Under the pieces are notes generated by a model. The model was not told where the DNA came from, did not search any database, and saw only the letters and a list, made by a program, of their open reading frames with translations. Below, piece after piece: positions 12,204 to 25,500 of a DNA stretch of 64,000 nt (position 1 is its first letter; every line of letters begins with the position of its first letter). The DNA comes from Acanthornis magna. Lineage: Eukaryota; Chordata; Aves; Passeriformes; Acanthizidae. The position numbers were made by a program, and so were the translations under genes. Where the stretch lies: positions 10,960,501-11,024,500 of the forward strand of contig JAWUZG010000056.1 in the NCBI GenBank assembly GCA_036785705.1, written 5' to 3'.

Positions 12204-15200
12204 CTAGAGGAGAAAATAAGGTGAAAAATTACTGGTTAGCTCAAAGTAAGGACTTGGCTTTGCCATGTTTTGACAGTGATACAGATGGAACCAGGGAGTT
12301 CTATTTTCTGAGCAAAGAGTTTTGCTTTGCCTCTTCTGCTCAGAAAAAATGCCAGCCGTGTTGGTTCTCCCTCTCCTTTCTTAATCCCAGGAGATATTTT
12401 CACAAAAATCGGACTTTTGGTTCTTTGAAACGCACCCACACCACCACATGCTGCTTGGAATCACACAGCAATGAATTGAATGGTGGCAAAAGGAAGAGGA
12501 TGACTGAAAGTGTAGGAAAGTATTGAATGCTTATGAAATTTACAGAGGAATATCACAGCTGTTAATAAAGAAAACAAAAGTAGCTGGGTATTTGGAGAAT
12601 TCTCTAATATCTTTTCAATGTCCATTTTAAGTGGTTCTGTCAGTGTCACTTTTTTCTAATTGTTTCCCCTAAAACCCCTTAAAACTTACAAAAGTTTTAA
12701 ATTCTCAGATTTGGCTCTCATGCACATTCTAATATATCCCATGGAGAACTTTTTTTTTAGGAAAGAGAAATACCAGGAGGAAACATTATCCCCATTGTGC
12801 AGAGCTCTGCTCTCAAGATTTTTCAGTAGCTAAGTAAAAATATCTGTCCTGATATGAAACTCCAGCAAAACAAGGAAACTGCAGATGTTCAGCAAAAAAA
12901 AAACATGGAATATTTTAATGTCTGCAGATGAAATTATTACAGCGTGTGAAGATGAAGTTCTGAAGTAATCAAAAAAATAATTACTCCAGGTCAAGCACTC
13001 TGAATGAATCCGGCAGCAACGTGTAAAAAAGCAGACAGCATAAATAACAACTGTATCATGCCGACCCAAAGGACTGTAATTTGTTCCATTTAGCCCAACT
13101 AATTTTAATTGGACTGTGCACATGAGAAAGAATTAGGGTCAGCAGGATTAGGCTGCAAGTTTACTAAAGGCTTTAAAGGCTTTATTTTAACAATAATAAA
13201 CAGAATGGCTTAGGAGAATAGGAGGGTTATTGTGATTCTGAGTTAGATGGGAAGTCCACTGCCTTAAAAAAAACCAAAACCCTGCAGCAACAACTACTTG
13301 CAGAATAAAAGTCTTTATTCCTTTAAAATTAAATTAAAGCCTAGAACCATTTTTCTGCCACCTTCTTGTCTAAGTATGAATCTCATAAACAAACACTTGA
13401 AGCAGTTTCCTTTAAAGGTGGCTCAAACACTTGGCAATTTAAGGAGTATTTTTGAGATTTTTAAAACCTTTTCTTGCTGTGCCAGAGGAAGCTTTTTCCC
13501 AAAAGGCTACTTGGCCTTGGCTTAGGAGGCTCCCAAAAGTTGGGGTTTTTTTCTCTAGTTTTAATTTATCAAAGAGGAGATATTAAAAAATGTAAATGCT
13601 GTGCTGCAGCTCAAAACGCCATTATAAATACTTTGTGATGGCACTTCTGGATATGAAAACAGGCACTTCACTGGGGAGGAGAACAAAGTCAGCTGCACTT
13701 CAAACCAAACGAAGGCACAGCCAGTACATCTCACATTTGATCAACACTCTCAGTGTTTCCATCCAGCAGCAGACAGTTTTGGTGCTAATTTTATTCTTAT
13801 CTCTAACACTCTCCTCTAAAAAGTCTGAAAGTCAGAATTAAAGTGGAAATGTTAATGAGCAGTGTCACTTCTTGTATAAGCCTCAAGGTTACCTTACTTT
13901 GGTACACCGTGGGACAGGAGTGTAACTGAGTTTGCAATTACAGCTGTGCCAGGGGATATTTTTCTAAGTGAGCACACAAGAACAAAAACTCAGCTCCTCA
14001 GGTTTGTTCACACAGAACTAGGAATGAGCTGGAAGAGGGTGCAGAGACAGGTCATGTCTAGCTACCACGCTACCATTCAGACACCTAATTTTCACTAAGT
14101 GTGGACTGCCTCAGAGTGATATGGTATAAAGGTTACTTGAATTACCTGTCTGAAGCCTGACAGCATTCTCTATGTAATCCCTTAAGAATGTGCTAACTCA
14201 GCCTGTCCAAAGGCAGCACACCTAACACACCTGCAGGGAATCCTGACAACTGCACTTTCTACATTAAAAAATAATAAGGTACTGGAAATCAATGTAACAA
14301 CTTGTAACTTTTTGTAAAATCCAATTGTTGGCACAAACTGCCAACAAAAGATCTCACTGTACCACTGTTACCATTTCAAGAAAACCATTTTCATCCAGTG
14401 GGAATCTTCCTGTCTTTTACCACCCAAGGTCTCTGTGCCCATGGCTTTTCCTCTGCTGGAGTGATGCAAACCCTCACCCTGCCAAGTTCCCTTTGGTCAG
14501 GAGTCCTTTTAGGGTTGGGATTGGTGTTTTCTTCTGCTCTCTATTTCAGGAAATAACAGACTTCAACTCAGTGTCTGCTTTTCTTTTTCCCATCATGAAC
14601 TGTTTGCAAATGTGTGCTTTGACGCAGAAACCCAGCACTAAAACAACACAGGCTAAACATAGCAAAGTCAACATTAGGAAGTGCCCATCTCTTAGCTGGG
14701 CAGGACTGCAGTCCCATGGGAGCTGCTAGTCCATAGCCAGGAGTCAGCACTGGCCCCTGGGAGCTTTTCTGGGGATCCCAAACCCACCCAGCACAGGCTG
14801 CTGGGATTTCTTTGGCAGAAGTGATTCCTGAGATGCCCTAGCGCTGGCACAGGTAGGAGTGGGATGGGCTGGAATCCACCCTAAATCCTGGCTGCAGGGA
14901 CAAAAAGACCAGAGGGGCTTTTGGCAGTGGATGTGAGCTGGGACAGTTTGGGAGCCTTCTGCTCCCAAGGTCACCTGCTGCAGGTGGCCTTGCTCATGCT
15001 CATCGCCTCACTCTGTGCCTCACAGGGACAGAGGGGGGAATGGGCAGCTGTTTTAGGACTAAAAACAGATATGTTGGGTCTTCTTAAGAAGTGATGCACC
15101 AGCTCAGTTCTGGGCTGGGGCATCTTCTTTGAGCTCTCCAAGTCCTACTGACTGACAGATCTTCGGGAGACCACAACCATCAGTCACCCCTCAGCTGGGT

Positions 15201-17353
15201 TACAACCCTTCCACTGCTTTGAAATGACTTCTTCAAAGAACTCTTCTTAAAACAAACAAGCAAGCCCAGCAATAATATTGCAATGGATAATTGCATAGAT
15301 AATGTGTGAGATTCAGCTTTATCAATGGATAGACAACCAGGATACTTTGTGTGGAGTGTAATGCTTAGGCCTTCTGTTCTGCTTCACTGTTATTTTTATG
15401 CTGGAATTAAACAAGACCTGACTGGCTTTATTATTTTGTTGTCTAACCAATCTGCTGATTAGTCTGATTAATTATACAATTATCCTTCAACATGACTAAT
15501 AGTTTTGTCATCACTGTGTAACTTGCAGTAATGTTGAATTTCTTCTTAAAGAATAACAGTAAAATGATTGTACTTTAGGGAATTAGTACTTAGCCATCCT
15601 TTAAAAACTAATAAAATGAAGCCTGGAGATGGAAAATTAATTTAAATGGTTGACAGGCTCTATCTTAACTAGGCAAAGATATATTATCCCATATAGCAAT
15701 GAGCAACAACAACAACAACAACAAAAAATTAAACTAACTGTGGTCCTACAAGTCTGAAATCAGATGTGGCACATTCAATCCAGATAAAACAGAATCAAAG
15801 TGAAAATTGCTGGGATACAGGTGCTTACAAACATACATGGTTTTTAAATTGGCAAAATACCAGCTTCAGAAATTTATATTTTTATGGAAAAATACATACA
15901 ATAGATAACTATTGGGATAATGTCATTAGGGTTTGTTTGGGTTTTGGGTTTTTTTGTAATAGGCTTACACTCCACTGATTTAATTTGCTTTGCAGAATTA
16001 TTTAGGAAATCATTTTTACTTTGAAAACCTTAGATCTTAAAGGTGTTGCAGTACTGAACTGCCTCCCAAACACAAAATGCTGCATATTTAACAGGCTCAT
16101 TGGTCTCAAATGTTGTGACTGTATTCAAGAGCTGCATTTTCAGCCATTGAAGGTATAATCATCCCTTTGGTAATGTGCACAGATGTCACCTGACTGAAGC
16201 CATTCTGGTGGACAGCCTTACAGGCATTACTGAAGGAAATTTTCCACTCTTTTCCACTTCACTGATGAAACTTTTTTTCTCTAAGCTCCCCTCCCCAGCA
16301 CCATGTTGATTTTCTTGTTAATGCTCCCCATGACCATCTTATAATCATTTCCCCAAGGGAGCACATGAAGAAGGCACAGCAAATTACCCCTTATTCTTGT
16401 TCCAGAGGTCCATAAAGCATTTAAGGTAACTAAGATCTCCTTACTGAAATGGAGAGGGACCATGTTTTCCTTAGAGGAGCAGTTAAGAGACTGCAATCAA
16501 CATCATCCTTTCATGAAATACCCCCTGGTTGTTGGTCTAAAGTGTAACAGAGAGGGCACAGACAAACTCTCTGCTTGCCAGAGGGAGTGATATTGGTCAA
16601 TCTCACAGCAATGGAAATTTTCCTCAAGATAAAGCCAAACCTCAAGCCAAAGTCACTACAGTTCATGGACATCCTAACAAGTATGGACCTTGTTTGAAAA
16701 AAGCTAAGGAGAGGTCATGATTCCTGAGAGAGAGCCAGGTGGAATCCATCATTTCCCAAGCCAAGTGTCCAGAGTCACGATCCCTGCAGGAATCCAGGAC
16801 AAGGACTGGGATTGCTCAGCATCCTACAGCTTCTGCCAAGGCAGAGATACAGAGCCCCATTCTGCTGTCACAGCTCAAGGGAAGTCCCTGTTGTGCTCAA
16901 CAGGAATTTCACAGCTGATCTCAGAAACAGGGTCATGGCTTTGCTTCTTGGTGCCTTTGCTATTTCTGTAGAATTGTTTTGCTGCTTATTGGCTCCTAGC
17001 ATCTCGTGTGTGACCCTCTCAACCTCTGAGGCCAGCTCCTCACCAGGACCTGGGGCAGTGCTGCCCCAACTGAGAGTTGTGTTCTGGCTCTTCTGGTTAC
17101 AAGCTGAAACCTTTCTCCAATGCAGATTTATTTCTGTATGTCTGCCCAGGCATAAGATATCACCACATTTTACTTGCTTATAAATAAATTTTATTACTAA
17201 GAAGAAAAGGCTTGCAAAATGAATTGATGGCATACGCCAAGGTAACACCCATCACTGCTTGGAAATCCCACTCTAGGATAGATCTCTCACCACTGCTAAA
17301 AACTTCAAAACCTTTCACATCTAGCAGCAAACACTTCTGCTTCTCTTACTTAC
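12204..17353 (-). other. Intron between CEMIP2-like exons 15 and 16
   Basis: About 5.1 kb. It holds a CAA trinucleotide run at 15703-15727. No coding exon or RNA gene was seen. Confidence 0.65.
15703..15727. repeat. CAA trinucleotide repeat
   Basis: Seven consecutive CAA units followed by an A run. Confidence 0.9.
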
Positions 17354-17531
17354 ACCTTTCTCCGTCAGGATCTGTGGCACATTGTTCTGGGGGCTGATCT
17401 GCCAGGAGTTTTCCATGAAGAACCCAATGGCACTTGAGTATTTGTCAACAGTCCAGGTTAATTTCTTGAAAGTGCATCTTTCCATCCTGATTGTCCCATC
17501 ATGAATCTGGAATCCACAGACAGGGAATGTC
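17354..17531 (-). pseudogene. CEMIP2-like exon 15, intact
   Basis: Acceptor aacctcatag, donor AAAGGT|GTAAGT (ideal consensus). It reads TFPVCGFQIHDGTIRMERCT, FKKLTWTVDKYSSAIGFFME and NSWQISPQNNVPQ, matching CEMIP2 GFQIYDGPIH, RYSSAIGFLMKNSWQITPRN. No lesion. Confidence 0.93.
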
Positions 17532-18805
17532 CTATGAGGTTTAAACACAAACACAGTCCTGTGTTAAAAGCTTGGGCAAACTCCAAACTTCTGACACCAT
17601 AGAAAGATACTAACATGTAATTAAACCACCTTTTCTTTCCCAAAACTGGGATATGAAAACTCATCTTATGTGAAAGATGAAATTCTGCTGAACATCCTCT
17701 GTGGGATGAGGCTCAAAAGCCAAAAAAAATTACTCATAATCTTGCCCCAAGCTTGTAAGATGGGATAAAGCAGCCCAAAGCCCTTGTCCTCAGCCACCCA
17801 AGAATCCATCACCACGAGAAAGACCCAAAGGGCTGTGTGGGCCAGCGCTGCCATTGAGTTCCTTGTTTCAGGGCAGATGGGTTGCTCAGGAAAACATCAG
17901 CATGACTGAAAAAATGATAGCAGTCAGACTTCCTGGAGGCAAGTGTCTCCTTGGAAGCAAGTACCGAAAGGACAGATATCAGATGTTTTGTCACGCTCCT
18001 TCCCAAGAGCACACTGCTCACTTAACATGATTAGGGCTCGTCTGAACTGGAAAGACGTTTTTTTGCAATTTCCATTTAAATAACAACACCAGTAACAACT
18101 GAGGATAGCTCTGATTATTCTTGCTGTCCTACAGAGATCCCACTCCTGTTGCCCATTATTACTGAGATGTATTGCCAGGGCTGTGTGTGTGACACATCTA
18201 ATTATTACTGCTTATTACTTAATTTTGTATACCTCACAGAAGGTTTAGTGATTGGTAAGCATCACCAAAAACACACATTAAAGTAGAATTTAGGCTTAGG
18301 GCAGCACAGTTTGCTGTGAGGATGTGGGTAGGCGCTGTGGTTGCTAGAGAGGAGGCTGTGCAGCTGAAAACAGAAAATGACATACAGCTATCGAAAAGGA
18401 AAAAAGATGCTATAATGAAAAATGGTTTCTCATTTTCCAAATTGGCCATGTTTGCCCAGCTATGCCCACAGGAGGGAGGGTGTGATGGTGTGTGGGAGCT
18501 GCACCCTCACCTTGATGCTGTGCTGCTGAAGCACCACACAAGAGCCATTTGGGATATGTCAGATTCTCTAATCCACTCTCCGCTGACCAATAAACTAAGG
18601 AGAAAACTAAATCAAACACATTCAGTCAAGAATGCTCTCAAGCTGTTGGCCTGAAGAGTGAGTTTATTTGGATGCTTATTATTTCTGGCCTGAACAATAA
18701 TTTAAGCACCTGGTATAAATTACTCATTGGTAGCCATATTAATTCCTGAGGCTTTTCTTCTACCTTACGCTAACGCCAAGAAGAAATGGCAGAAGAATAA
18801 CTCAC
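17532..18805 (-). other. Intron between CEMIP2-like exons 14 and 15
   Basis: About 1.3 kb, bounded by good splice sites. Nothing else was recognised. Confidence 0.7.
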
Positions 18806-18958
18806 TTGTTTCTGGGCAGTGTTCTGTATTCTCCATTTGCCCCTTTTTCCCAGTAGCTGTTTTGGCCTCCCTGGGAGCCAAAGTTGATGTTCTCTCCAAC
18901 AAAAATGGAGTGCATAACCTCCGAGCTGGAGCCATCATCTGCTGGGATAGTCCCATCA
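18806..18958 (-). pseudogene. CEMIP2-like exon 14, intact
   Basis: Acceptor tttgctgcag, donor AACAA|GTGAGT. It reads DGTIPADDGSSSEVMHSIFV and NFGSQGGQNSYW ... YRTLPRNK, matching CEMIP2 DGSFPSDEGSSQEVSESLFV and GFQGGQNKY ... PRTLPRNR. Confidence 0.92.
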
Positions 18959-19417
18959 CTGCAGCAAAGAAACACCATGTAAATATGCAGCACAGCACAA
19001 CCAATTAATTAACACTTTTAATTACACCACAGACACAGTAGAATTTTTTTCTTGAATTTGGAAAAAGGTGCATGCATTGCTATAACAGCCTGCTCTAAAA
19101 TATGCTTAGAAACCAGCAAGGTAGTGCCAACGTAGATTCGTGCTTGAGTATTAGGACCTCCTGTCCAGGACCTCCCGTTCAGCAGGAAATAGTCAGAAAT
19201 TACAATGTGTTCCCCAGGCAGGCTGAGGCAAAGAGAATGAAAGGATAAATTGCCTCTTGTATTTATGGCTGCCCAGGGATGACTTGATGTGGTCCAGGGA
19301 AGGGAATGTGAGCTTTTCTCCTGTCTTACACTAATTACCGGGGGAGTCTGAGTTTCCATTCTTGAGCATGTTACACCAGGGGAAAAAATGGGAAGAAGAT
19401 TCATTTTAAGAAATTAC
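18959..19417 (-). other. Intron between CEMIP2-like exons 13 and 14
   Basis: 459 bases between two in-phase exons. Nothing else was recognised. Confidence 0.75.
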
Positions 19418-19453
19418 CTTGCCGGAGTGAGTCCAATCCCATTGTCTGAAAAC
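19418..19453 (-). pseudogene. CEMIP2-like exon 13, 36-base micro-exon
   Basis: Acceptor ctgtcccag, donor GGCAAG|GTAATT. It reads FSDNGIGLTPA(S), matching CEMIP2 FADNGIGLTFAS. Phase fits both neighbours; it would join exon 12 with one residue fewer than CEMIP2. Confidence 0.85.
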
Positions 19454-19561
19454 CTGGGACAGAGGAAACACAATGGTGTAAATGATGAGGAATGTCTGCA
19501 GTGGTTTTGGCCTACAGACCTATTTATGTCTGCTGTGAGGGGAGTGATAACAGTAACCTAC

Positions 19562-19691
19562 CCCGTTGTGGAAAATAATGTCACTGCCCCTGGCCCAGGC
19601 CACATGGGCATTATTTTTAAAAACAGTAAGACCATCAATCATGGCAGGAACCTGTGGCTTTTCAGGATCAGCATCTTGATGTGGGCAAAAC
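19562..19691 (-). pseudogene. CEMIP2-like exon 12, intact
   Basis: Acceptor ttcttcag, donor AACGG|GTAGGT. It reads FCPHQDADPEKPQVPAMIDG and VFKNNAHVAWARGSDIIFHN, matching CEMIP2 FRPHQDANPEKPRVAALIDR and AFKNNDNGAWVRGGDIIVQN. It is fully in phase with exons 11 and 13. Confidence 0.9.
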
Positions 19692-20642
19692 CTGAAGAAA
19701 GAAGCTTAGTTAATGCAGCACAAGAGGCACAGGAATTGACTTCAGACAGAGGCAGTCATGCCTAGCAGATTTTGTTTGGCTTCCAGTTATTGGCATGGTG
19801 GGTCTAAAGAGGTGACATGCCCCGAATCAGAGTCAGGCTATTAGCCTGATTTTATTTCTGAGCTTTGGTATAAAGCAGAAAACAAGAAACATTCATAAGG
19901 ACGAAGTTCTGACCCTGGTGAAATGAGCAGGTGGTTTCTCACTAGACACCAATGGGCCCACAGCTACTCCTTAATCTGATTCAGTGTGATTTAGAGGCAA
20001 AGAAAACATTTTTCCCAAGTCATTTGAATCCTTTTTGTAGATATCCTTACAGGGCCCATTGAGAATCTCTGTGTTGATGCTAGAAAATCAATTAGACACT
20101 TTCAAGAACCTTATTCAGCAAAGATAACAGAGTAATTGGAGCTGTTCTCCTTGCATGTACAGACCAAACCCCCTGTGCTTCTGTGTCTGCTGAAAGAGAA
20201 GCTGCCGAGAGCAAAAAGATCCTCTCTGGGAACTGGGTGCATCTCAGTTGAGATCTATTTATTTTCCTCATTAATCCTAGGCCAGTCTCAGAAACCTCTT
20301 ACATCATCTTTCAGATATAAGTTCTTCCAAGTAATTAGTAACAAATATTAGTTTACAAACCCACTAATGGACTAATGGACTCTGGATCCCCTTCCACATG
20401 CTTCACTGCCTAGTCCTCACAACCCCAAGTGCACGGGTGTCCTTTTTGGTCAGCAATAACGCAAACAACCCAGTGCACAGCTAAGGAGTAATTGCCTCTG
20501 CACATCAGAGAGAGCTTGTGTGTTTTTTTCAGACGCTGCAGCCATAATGAGGCATTAATGATCTGCTAAATGCAATGCAGAAGCCAAGAAGCAGTACAAC
20601 TCTCCAAAATACCAAATACTGAGCCATGCAGCGTGTGCTTAC
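19692..20642 (-). other. Intron between CEMIP2-like exons 11 and 12
   Basis: About 0.95 kb with canonical borders and nothing else recognised. Confidence 0.7.
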
Positions 20643-20728
20643 CTGGCATTATCGACAGTGGGATACTCCCTGGGATCCTCAGCCTTGGCTCTCATTGTCT
20701 TTACTCCTTTTCCAATAAACAGCCCAGC
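20643..20728 (-). pseudogene. CEMIP2-like exon 11, intact
   Basis: Acceptor catttccag, donor AATGCCAG|GTAAGC. It reads AGLFIGKGVKTM and AEDPREYPTVDNAR, matching CEMIP2 AGLFIDKGVKTT and ADPREYLCLDNSAR without a frame break. Confidence 0.9.
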
Positions 20729-21736
20729 CTGGAAATGCACACGACTCCAATTACTTTAACAGATCGCTCGACAGGGACCAGAGATCGCAGATTTTATCAA
20801 TGAGTGTGGGCAGCCCTTGTGTGCAGGCACAGGAGCAGCCGGGGCTCTCTCGTCCCTTTCGGTGTCACTTGGCACTGCTCAGTGTGACATTAGCACAGGA
20901 TGTAGCACGCTGAAGTCAGGACAGAGCCTGCCCTGCCATATGTTATACATCAGCATCTTGGGCTCTCTTCTGATCCAAAGCAAGGCTCTGAACTCCCACT
21001 CTCTCCCTCTCTCCCTCACAGAAAGCAATAAGGGACCCTGCCAAGCTCTTGATAACTTTTTGGAAAAAGAGTGTTGCTAAGAATTAAGGCTTTAAATAAC
21101 GAGTGATGAGTCCCCCGACAGTCAGAGGAGAACATGAGCTGCTGTAGCCAACTTACAGGCTTTGGGCTAGAGCAGCAGCTGCCATGGGCCAAGATGTAAA
21201 ACACACAAAGCACAGAGAACAGAACCAATTTCAATCTAAAATCCTGAGAAATTAGTTAAAAGTACTTTTTATAGCTTACAGGTTATGTTTTCATGTCAAT
21301 AGTATATTTGGGGGAAAGTGTTTTTCTTGGAATTACCCTTGAATTTTTGGTCTCATTTTCCAGAGGTGATGAGCAGTCCTTGGCATAAATTACTTTTGTT
21401 CATCCCCCTGTGTCCTGGCACCACTGTGGCCAACAGCAGTGTTGAGTGTCCTGCCTGTCTTTCCTTAAATCTCACTTGAAGGAGGTGTACTTATGGCCTG
21501 GGCACATTCCCTCCAGCACAGCCACCCCACTGAAGTGCCTGGAACGGGATCTTCATTCTGCTCAGCTCCCTCTTTAGTATTTAGAACAAACACGGCCCCC
21601 AAAAGCTGATTGTGTCCTGATACAGTGTTAGAAAGACCTTTGTCAAAATGTGAGACACAATCCTCACAGCCCAGCACACACAGTCAGTCAAGCCCCTACT
21701 ATTATATTGACAGAAACACAAAAACCATCCACGTGC
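20729..21736 (-). other. Intron between CEMIP2-like exons 10 and 11
   Basis: About 1 kb that would begin with GC rather than GT. A CTCTCCCTCTCTCCCTC run lies near 21000. Nothing else was recognised. Confidence 0.65.
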
Positions 21737-21863
21737 CTTGAAATTGGAGTGGCCTCTCTTGCTGTAAAACACTCCCAAGGGGCTGTGTCCAGCCTGTCCT
21801 CCGATATCGCCCCTCGGACTGTCCGGTGGGGACTCGGTGGAAGATGTCCCATATCCCAACACC
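21737..21863 (-). pseudogene. CEMIP2-like exon 10, frameshifted, GC donor
   Basis: Acceptor tgtcttttag. It reads GVGIWDIFHRVPTGQSEG, then shifts frame and continues SPLGVFYSKRGHSNFK. The exon is 127 bases against 129 expected, so two bases are lost. The homology-defined 3' end is TTCAAG|GCACGT: a GC dinucleotide replaces GT at the donor. Confidence 0.85.
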
Positions 21864-22498
21864 CTAAAAGACAAAGGGAGCACTGCAATTAATGATTTGC
21901 ATTAAAATAACTACATAAACTGCATAAACTACCCCGGGAGTTTAGCTTTTCGCACTGTGCTGGCCTCAATGCTAGTGTGAGCCGTTCCGATCTGTGGGTC
22001 CTGGGGCACACAGCAGCCCATAACTCTTACACCTCTCAGCTTATCCTTTGGCATGCGCAGGAGGTCCCCAGGGCACACACACAAGAGACTAAAAAATGCA
22101 TTTATTGTGGGTGAAATTCAGGTGGTTTATAAGAAAACAGCCTGGTCTATACAGGCATATTAAACACAAACATGTTTTCGGGTAAATGTAAGAGATAATA
22201 ATAAGGAAAGAGCATGTATTCATATATAGAAATATAAAATTTTATTGGGCATTTAACTATTAACTACTAATAAAAATCTGTATTTTCTAAGAGATACCAC
22301 ATGCCATTTCCAGGCACAACTGTGAGAGAAATCAGTGGAGAAATGTAGGCAAATATTTGCTCTTAACAGAGACAAAGGTTGCAGAAATACATATCCAAAT
22401 TTTATGTCTTACTAAAAACTTATTGCTCATAACATCAATAAGAGCAGAATATTTGGGAAGTGAAGGCAAAGCATAGCTCTGCCATTAAATGGTTTTAC
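21864..22498 (-). other. Intron between CEMIP2-like exons 9 and 10
   Basis: 635 bases, AT-rich, canonical borders, nothing else recognised. Confidence 0.7.
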
Positions 22499-22568
22499 CT
22501 GAGCACCAGCCACTGCATTCTCTATTAAGTTGTTGTTTGGATTTGCAATCCAGAATGTGCTGACAGCC
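22499..22568 (-). pseudogene. CEMIP2-like exon 9, intact
   Basis: Acceptor tttttcag, donor GCTCAG|GTAAAA. It reads AVSTFWIANPNNNLIENAVA G, almost identical to CEMIP2 AVSTFWIAHPNNNLINNAAA. The first base is the third base of the preceding codon, the same phase as in the family. Confidence 0.9.
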
Positions 22569-25500
22569 CTGAAAAATCAAAATCAAAATGATCCTAAGCA
22601 GTTACCAAACAGGAAGGGATACGTTTTCATAGCACTGCACTGGACTTGAGCCACAACTCTCCTATTGACTTTAAAACTCCACACAACCTTTTAATGACAC
22701 TCTTTAAGGAAAATAAACCATCTAGTAATGTCAGACATGGTCATTTATGGAGCCACATGCTGAACCTATTGCAAATTATGAGAACGTTAACACAAAATCC
22801 ATGCTCTGTTCAATGCAGCTGAAGGAAATCCAAAGGGCTTTTTTTTAAAGTTAAGCAGCTTTGGAAAATGTCTGAAAAGTAAAACTTCTGGTCTGTTTTC
22901 TGAAACTCCAGGGGCAATGGCAGGAGTTAAGGGATTCTCCATGAATTTATGAATCTTCTACGTGAAAAACAAAACAATGTCCTTGCAAGATGAAAAGGCC
23001 CATTAAGCAGAAGATTAAGGAGACATAATTTTGATGTTTGTCCCAGTAAGGAGTTTTTCTTCAGAGGGAAGATCAGTGGTGGTACACAGAGAAGCCAGAA
23101 ATAACTACAAAAACATTGTCATCTGTTGCCTTACTTCATTGGATAACATCTTTTGCAAGTAAGTAATAAAGATCATGTATAAGAACACTGCTAACCTCCC
23201 ATCAAGACTGTACCAATTAATTTGATCATTCTAAGCAGAAAATTTCAATCTTTTTTTATCCACCTTAATTGTTACATAATCAAGAATCCATTAAATATGT
23301 GAAAAATAGATCCATATTAGTCCAACGAACCCCATTCCTGGAAGCGCTCAAGGCCAGGCTGGATGGGGCTCTGAGCTACCTGGCCTGGGGAACGTGTCCC
23401 TGTTGGGACAAGATGACCTTTAAGGTCCTTCAAACCCAAAACATTCTGTGATTCTGTTATACAACATTATGATGCTCAGAAAACAATGACAGGAATAACC
23501 AGCAATAAATATTTTTTTGCCTACGATTCATGCAGGTGTTAGCAGATATCTTCATAAGGGAAACATGGTCAAGCAGCTACATTATTTTTACATGAGAAAT
23601 TTAAAACTACCCTTAGCTCTAAGACAGAATATTTGATTCAGTGTCATGGAGTAAATATCTAACATAAAGATACATAAAGATAAGTGTCTCGCGTGATAAA
23701 CCAACAAATCAGTATGGTTAACCCAGAAATTTTTATGACTGCAACGTTTCCAAAATTAAACAAAATATGCTTTAAAATGCACCATGCAAAGTAATTTATA
23801 TTAACGAGATTCCTGTTCTTTCTCCTCCATTCTCAGAAGGCGCAGGGCCACTTCTTTCCTGTAATGATCATCTTGGGTAGAGATGGTATTTTACTATTTC
23901 AGTGCATTTAATGTTAATTGACATGCTCAGGGATATTGCATTAAACCCTAATTTGACCAAAAGGACTTAGCACAAGCCTCCTTTGATGTACAGTCTTATG
24001 AAGATAAATTCAGAAATCCTTCTTTTAAATGTAAATACTAAATCAGGCTAGTTAAAACACCAGCTATTTGTTACTAAATCTTACTGAAACCTTAACTTTG
24101 TACTCAAATGATCCCTGTCAGCATTTCTATTCCCTCTTCAGGCATACAAAATTCCTGTTGACGTCAGTTATGTCTGTGCAAGACTGCAAGATTAACTAAT
24201 ATTAACCTACTTGGTTATTTTTGTATACAGAGGGATACTTGAAATAAATCCATTTCATGGAATCATATCCTGTAATTTCCCCTTGATGGGCTGCAACTGT
24301 ACATAACATCTGGAGCCACAAACACTATAGTCCCCATAGGTATAGCTCTGCTGGATTTCATTGTTTTCCTGGCAGCCGCCCCTCAAACTTGTCATCTGCT
24401 GCTCTTGTTTCTGCCTCAATGAGGTGTCCAAAAAAGAGTTAAAAATAAGGCACAACACAACCAGGTACCCATTTCCCACTGATAGAGTGCTGGAAATCCA
24501 GCAGGACCCTGCACACAGGTACTGCACCTTGGAGGGAGCCACAGGGAGGGAAACAGAGAACTGACACTAAGCATCCTCCTCGCAGCCAGAAGAGGCTTGG
24601 AAATACAAATAGGAAATGGATTTAGACAAAAATGCAACTGTCCCTGCCAGCCTGCTAAGATCAGCAAGCCTGGCTACTCCCACCCTCCCAAATGATGGGC
24701 AGGCGCTGTGCTAAGGAGGCTGTGGAAGACTAGGTTTGGACAGAAAACTGTAACAACAAACTGCTCATCGTTTTAAACAGCATTTCGATTGTAGAGTTTC
24801 ATTCTTCTGCATTTAGCTGCAGTTTGTCTAATTGTGCTTCAGACAGCTTCTATCCAAAGCCAGATTTTAGCTTTAATTAATATGATTAGTCCCAGCTTCA
24901 GAATTGCATGGCAGCCCTCAAAAGTTACATCCATGAAACTGCAGTGATCACTCTCCTGACCAGGACTAATGTGATTTAAAGATCACTCACATTTGCACTG
25001 AAAGGTCCATGCCGTCAGAACAAAACCCCAATAACTGATCAATTCCAGCACCTCACCAATAGAAAACCCAAGCCTGGAAAGGCACCCACCCGCAGCACTG
25101 TCACAGTGGCATTTTGCTGCATGTGCCAGCATGAAACACTACTCACAGCACAGGCTGCATCCATGCTGCTCTGGCCAGCACCAGATGATTAAGGTGCCTC
25201 TAAACACTGAATTATATATAGTTCAGCAACACAATATAGGTGACCTTTATGGCCTGCAACATTAGACATGAAAGGCTGCGGCGTTCTGCACACGCCTGAC
25301 ATGTGCCCGGCGCAGAGCACACCCCAGCCTGCTCCAGCCTCCGTCAGGAACCCAAGCTGCTCTGCCTGGCGAAGCAGCACCAGCCTGGCACAGAGCAGCA
25401 GATGGAGAAGGGCAGTGCAGACAGCTCTGCATGACCCGTGCACAGCAGAGCACAAACCACTCTGGCAACATACATCTAAAATTACATCCTTTAAGACCTC

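Noticed and set aside
24255..24667. Minus-strand frames between exons 8 and 9 examined as a missing beta-helix exon
   Set aside because: No motif of the GHCFFLEDG or LLTKPGTLLP type could be found in any frame.
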